DNA from: Rhodospirillaceae bacterium
Lineage (GTDB): Bacteria > Pseudomonadota > Alphaproteobacteria > UBA828
Direction of reading: 5' to 3'
Length of the DNA: 64,000 nucleotides
Assembly: GCA_002728135.1 (NCBI GenBank)
Contig: PBVE01000012.1
Coordinates: 56,347-120,346 of the forward strand
Positions 61,019 to 64,000 of this stretch are shown here, in pieces. The position numbers and the translations under genes are program-made. Every line of letters starts with the position of its first letter. The stretch's first letter is position 1. The notes under the pieces are model-generated. The model did not search any database and had not been told where the DNA came from. It saw only the letters and a program-made list of their open reading frames with translations.

Positions 61019-61843
61019 CTAAGGTTTTCTCCGACGCAGAATATATTTGTCGGTTTTTTTATTGTTACGCGTACGTTTACCCTTTGTTGGTTTCCCCCAA
61101 GGTGAAACGGGATGTCTGCCACCTGATGTTCTACCCTCACCACCACCATGAGGATGATCAACAGGATTCATTGCAACACCACGAACACTGGGGCGGATCC
61201 CTTTCCAACGAGCTCTACCCGCCTTGCCCATGTTCTGATTCTGATGGTCTGGGTTTGAAACAGCACCGATCGTTGCCATACAATCAGCTCTGACCATACG
61301 TTGTTCGCCAGATGTAAGTCTAAGTAATGCATAACCCTGGTCCTTACCTACAAGCTGCACATAAGACCCTGCTGCTCTTGCAATTTGCCCGCCTTTCCCT
61401 GGTTTGAGCTCAACATTATGGATGATAGTACCAACAGGAATATTTTTCATTGGCATTGAGTTTCCAGGCTTAATGTCTACCTTATCTCCAGAAACAACTA
61501 CATCACCTTCAGTTAATCTTTGTGGTGCCAAGATATATGATAAAGAGCCATCCTCATATTTGATTAATGCAATATATGCTGAACGATTAGGATCATATTC
61601 TATTCTAGATACCGTTGCAGAAATATTGAATTTTAATCGCTTAAAATCAACCAACCTGTACCGGCGTTTATGACCACCACCTCTTCGACGAACGGTTACC
61701 CTTCCGACGTTATTTCGCCCTCCATTCTTGTTAAGTCCCTCTGTAAGTTCCTTAACAGGGCTTCCCTTCCAGAGGTTTGAGCGATCAACTAAAACTAATT
61801 GACGTTGACCTGGTGTTCTAGGATTAAAAGTTTTAAGTGCCAT
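61019..61843 (-). CDS. rplB: 50S ribosomal protein L2
   Basis: A 274-residue L2 with [20 protein letters not shown] near residue 220, which includes the peptidyl-transferase-centre His, and [15 protein letters not shown] near 55. Confidence 0.98.
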   Translation of the reverse strand: MALKTFNPRTPGQRQLVLVDRSNLWKGSPVKELTEGLNKNGGRNNVGRVTVRRRGGGHKRRYRLVDFKRLKFNISATVSRIEYDPNRSAYIALIKYEDGSLSYILAPQRLTEGDVVVSGDKVDIKPGNSMPMKNIPVGTIIHNVELKPGKGGQIARAAGSYVQLVGKDQGYALLRLTSGEQRMVRADCMATIGAVSNPDHQNQNMGKAGRARWKGIRPSVRGVAMNPVDHPHGGGEGRTSGGRHPVSPWGKPTKGKRTRNNKKTDKYILRRRKP

Positions 61844-61847
61844 TGCA

Positions 61848-62153
61848 TTAAACTCCCGTCATTACGTCTATGTGCTGGCCTTCAGATATACGAACAATGG
61901 CTTTTTTCCAGTCAGCACGCTGACCTCGACGCCCTCGAAACATCTTTACCTTTCCATGCACATTAATAGTGTTGACAGATTCTACCTTCACACCAAAAAG
62001 CCCCTCAACTGCAGCCTTGATTTCTGGTTTTGTTGCATCACGAGAGACTTTAAAAGTTACTTGATTATTCTCAGCACCTTGTGTTGCCTTCTCCGTTACC
62101 ACAGGGCTCCTGATAATATCATACCAGCGCCCCTTTTTCCTAACATCACTCAT
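61848..62153 (-). CDS. rplW: 50S ribosomal protein L23
   Basis: A 101-residue L23, docking site for trigger factor and SRP at the tunnel exit. [20 protein letters not shown] near residue 16 identifies it. Its ATG overlaps the rplD stop (ATGA). Confidence 0.97.
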   Translation of the reverse strand: MSDVRKKGRWYDIIRSPVVTEKATQGAENNQVTFKVSRDATKPEIKAAVEGLFGVKVESVNTINVHGKVKMFRGRRGQRADWKKAIVRISEGQHIDVMTGV

Positions 62154-62770
62154 GTTAAACGAGCCTCCAACTGCTCAACGGCTTCCCGTGTGAGAATTAA
62201 AGTTTCCCGACGCAGAATGTCATATACATTAGCACCCTGCTGACCAATGACATAAATACCCGGAATATTTTTTGCGGCTTTTTGGAAATTCACATCAATT
62301 TCACTACCACTGATTATTAATACAGATTCCCATCCTAATTTGCTGAATTTTTCAGCTAAAACTTTAGTTTTCGCATCTTGAATATTTATAGAGTCTATTA
62401 CAAATAACTTTCCATCCGCTTTCTTTGAAGAAAGAGCACAGCAAAGAGCACGTTTCCTAACTTTTTTTGGCAATTTATGTCCATGATCTCTTGAGACTGG
62501 GCCAAAGGTTACCCCCCCGCCCCTAAATTGACTCACTTTAGAAGTACCGTGCCTTGCCCTTCCAGTTCCTTTTTGTTTATACATCTTTGCTGTAGTGCCA
62601 CGGATTTCGCTTCGTCCTTTTACCTTATGTGTACCAGCTCTCCTTTTTGCCAACTGCCACTGCACATATCGATGCATCAAATCTGCTCTTATATCCGTGC
62701 CAAAAACCTCATCTTTTAGTTCTATTTCACCAACTTCAACAGAATCTAAGTTTGTAATGTTAATTTTCAT
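62150..62770 (-). CDS. rplD: 50S ribosomal protein L4
   Basis: A 206-residue L4 with the extended loop [20 protein letters not shown] near residue 63. In gamma-proteobacteria L4 autoregulates the S10 operon; no such leader can be judged here because the upstream end is outside the window. It shares a base with the rplC stop. Confidence 0.97.
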   Translation of the reverse strand: MKINITNLDSVEVGEIELKDEVFGTDIRADLMHRYVQWQLAKRRAGTHKVKGRSEIRGTTAKMYKQKGTGRARHGTSKVSQFRGGGVTFGPVSRDHGHKLPKKVRKRALCCALSSKKADGKLFVIDSINIQDAKTKVLAEKFSKLGWESVLIISGSEIDVNFQKAAKNIPGIYVIGQQGANVYDILRRETLILTREAVEQLEARLT

Positions 62771-63588
62771 CAGGATTGCTCCTCTTTATCAGCAGCATCC
62801 GATTTTTCTTCTAGCCTAGAATCCAAGTTTTCAGGAATATCAACTGGAGCTTCATGAGAAGTCTCATCTTGATTTATATTATCTTCCTCAGAACTTATAT
62901 TAATAAGTCCCGCTGGGAAAGGAGCATCCTGTGGCAAAGTTTTTTTCTTACAATCAGAAACAAGGACAACGCCACCATCGGGCCCTGGTATAGACCCTTT
63001 AATCAAAATTACCCCCTCATCATAATCCGTCGACACCACCTCAAGATTCTGTGTTGTAACTCTTGCAGCACCCATATGTCCTGCCATTTTTTTACCCTTA
63101 AAAACTTTACCTGGATCTTGACTGTTTCCAGTAGAACCATGTGAACGATGAGATATTGAAACACCATGACTTGCTCTAAGGCCACCAAAGTTATGCCTTT
63201 TCATGGCGCCTGCGAAACCCTTACCGATTGAAGTACCTGTTACATCAACCTTCTGTCCAGACACAAAATGTTCAACCGAGAGTTGTGCCCCGATATCAAG
63301 TATAGCATCTTCAGATACGCGGAATTCTGTGATATAACGCATAGGTTCAATTTGTATCTTAGAAAAATGACCACGGATTGGTTTGCTAACATTTTTTACT
63401 TTTGCTTTTTTTGCACCTAATTGCAAAGCAATATAACCATCCTTTTCTATAGTCCTTTGCCCCAGAACATAACAATCTTCTACCCTTAAGACAGTCACGG
63501 GAATATGTTTACCAGAATCATTAAAAACACTAGTCATCCCGATTTTCTCAGCTATTAAGCCTGTGCGACGTTGAGTTGAAGTTGTCAT
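62770..63588 (-). CDS. rplC: 50S ribosomal protein L3 with acidic C-terminal extension
   Basis: A 272-residue L3. The core is normal: [14 protein letters not shown] at the start and [20 protein letters not shown] near residue 133, with the usual L3 end near residue 225. The last 45 residues or so, after [12 protein letters not shown], are a low-complexity acidic tail rich in Glu, Asp and Ser. Tails of this kind occur in alphaproteobacterial L3 proteins but this one is long. Confidence 0.96.
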   Translation of the reverse strand: MTTSTQRRTGLIAEKIGMTSVFNDSGKHIPVTVLRVEDCYVLGQRTIEKDGYIALQLGAKKAKVKNVSKPIRGHFSKIQIEPMRYITEFRVSEDAILDIGAQLSVEHFVSGQKVDVTGTSIGKGFAGAMKRHNFGGLRASHGVSISHRSHGSTGNSQDPGKVFKGKKMAGHMGAARVTTQNLEVVSTDYDEGVILIKGSIPGPDGGVVLVSDCKKKTLPQDAPFPAGLINISSEEDNINQDETSHEAPVDIPENLDSRLEEKSDAADKEEQS

Positions 63589-63606
63589 GCTTTACCTCCC
63601 CCAGCC

Positions 63607-63921
63607 TCACAACCTGATCTCAACATCCACGCCAGCAGCAAGATCAAGCTTCATTAAAGCATCAACTGTCTGGGGAGTTGGGTCAACTATATCTAAAAGT
63701 CTTTTGTGAATCCTAATTTCAAATTGCTCACGTGATTTTTTATCTACATGAGGTGATCTATTGACTGTGAAGCGCTCTATTCTTGTAGGCAATGGAATAG
63801 GTCCGCGTAATTGAGCACCGGTACGTCTAGCTGTATTTACGATCTCATTCGTTGATACATCTAAGACTCGATGATCAAATGCTTTTAGCCTTATTCTAAT
63901 ATTTTGGCTTTCAATTGCCAT
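63607..63921 (-). CDS. rpsJ: 30S ribosomal protein S10
   Basis: A 104-residue S10 (NusE) with [14 protein letters not shown] near residue 8 and [20 protein letters not shown] near 41. It lies 36 bases after tuf and opens the S10 group. Confidence 0.98.
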   Translation of the reverse strand: MAIESQNIRIRLKAFDHRVLDVSTNEIVNTARRTGAQLRGPIPLPTRIERFTVNRSPHVDKKSREQFEIRIHKRLLDIVDPTPQTVDALMKLDLAAGVDVEIRL

Positions 63922-63957
63922 TATTTAGCCCTTTCTGAGGCAGTTATTCCCAAATGC

Positions 63958-64000
63958 CTAAGCAAAAATCTTAGCCACTACACCAGCACCGACAGTCCGC
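63958..64000 (-). CDS. tuf: Elongation factor Tu, C-terminal end only
   Basis: The last 13 codons before a TAG stop read RTVGAGVVAKIFA, the conserved end of EF-Tu. The rest lies beyond the window edge. tuf directly upstream of rpsJ is the usual str-S10 junction. Confidence 0.93.
   Translation of the reverse strand, partial: RTVGAGVVAKIFA

Overview
The window comes from an A+T-rich alphaproteobacterium. Markers that point to the class are the mfd-sdhE-recG arrangement, an ATP12-type F1 assembly chaperone, a DUF1489 protein, a membrane-anchored DnaJ protein, a SPOR-fused D-Ala-D-Ala carboxypeptidase, the HpnC/HpnD route to squalene, and adk sitting between secY and rpsM. Low G+C together with hopanoid synthesis and leucine/propionyl-CoA catabolism would fit a marine, Rhodospirillales-like lineage, but the sequence alone does not fix the genus. 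No rRNA, tRNA, CRISPR, prophage or insertion sequence was seen. Coding density is very high and no gap exceeds 300 bases; the longest is about 230 bases, upstream of ispH.

Bases 1-14600 form an isoprenoid/hopanoid island. After the end of an ECHDC3-like enoyl-CoA hydratase and a CoA-binding protein come ispH, hpnH, hpnG, shc, dxs, a PagL-like lipid A deacylase, hpnA, a CDP-alcohol phosphotransferase, a divergent COG1213-type cytidylyltransferase, hpnD, hpnC and dxr. Three MEP-pathway genes (dxs, dxr, ispH) feed C5 units to farnesyl diphosphate. HpnD and HpnC start its conversion to squalene, Shc cyclises squalene, and HpnH/HpnG build and process the ribosyl side chain. hpnE is not in the window. 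The cytidylyltransferase/CDP-alcohol transferase pair, with the transferase translationally coupled to hpnA, is the best candidate here for an undescribed lipid-headgroup step.

Bases 14600-28900 hold housekeeping genes: phhB, mfd, sdhE, recG, a DUF502 protein that probably starts at ATT, a penicillin-binding carboxypeptidase, an amidase, and the nucleotide-sugar trio phosphomannomutase (frameshifted), ugd and galU, then the DnaJ-domain protein.

Bases 28900-46700 are acyl-CoA and C3/C4 metabolism. DUF1489, methylglutaconyl-CoA hydratase, MCC carboxyltransferase, isovaleryl-CoA dehydrogenase, thiolase and a second acyl-CoA dehydrogenase make a leucine-degradation set without an adjacent MCC biotin subunit. 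A PLP dehydratase and a 2-hydroxychromene-2-carboxylate isomerase-like protein interrupt it. Then come mgtE, two tandem malic enzymes (one fused to a phosphotransacetylase-like domain), lipB, and propionyl-CoA carboxylase pccA/pccB. Propionyl-CoA carboxylation and malic enzymes together link branched-chain catabolism to the TCA cycle and NAD(P)H supply.

Bases 46700-64000 carry ATP12, rluC and rarA, a strong intrinsic terminator, and then the complete tuf-S10-spc-alpha ribosomal supercluster read leftward, from the 3' end of tuf at the window edge to rplQ. A G+C-rich 13-bp stem-loop lies just upstream of rpsM. Non-ATG starts are common in this genome: GTG for hpnA and rpoA, TTG for rpsM, adk, lipB, the DnaJ protein and the PagL-like protein, and probably ATT for DUF502.
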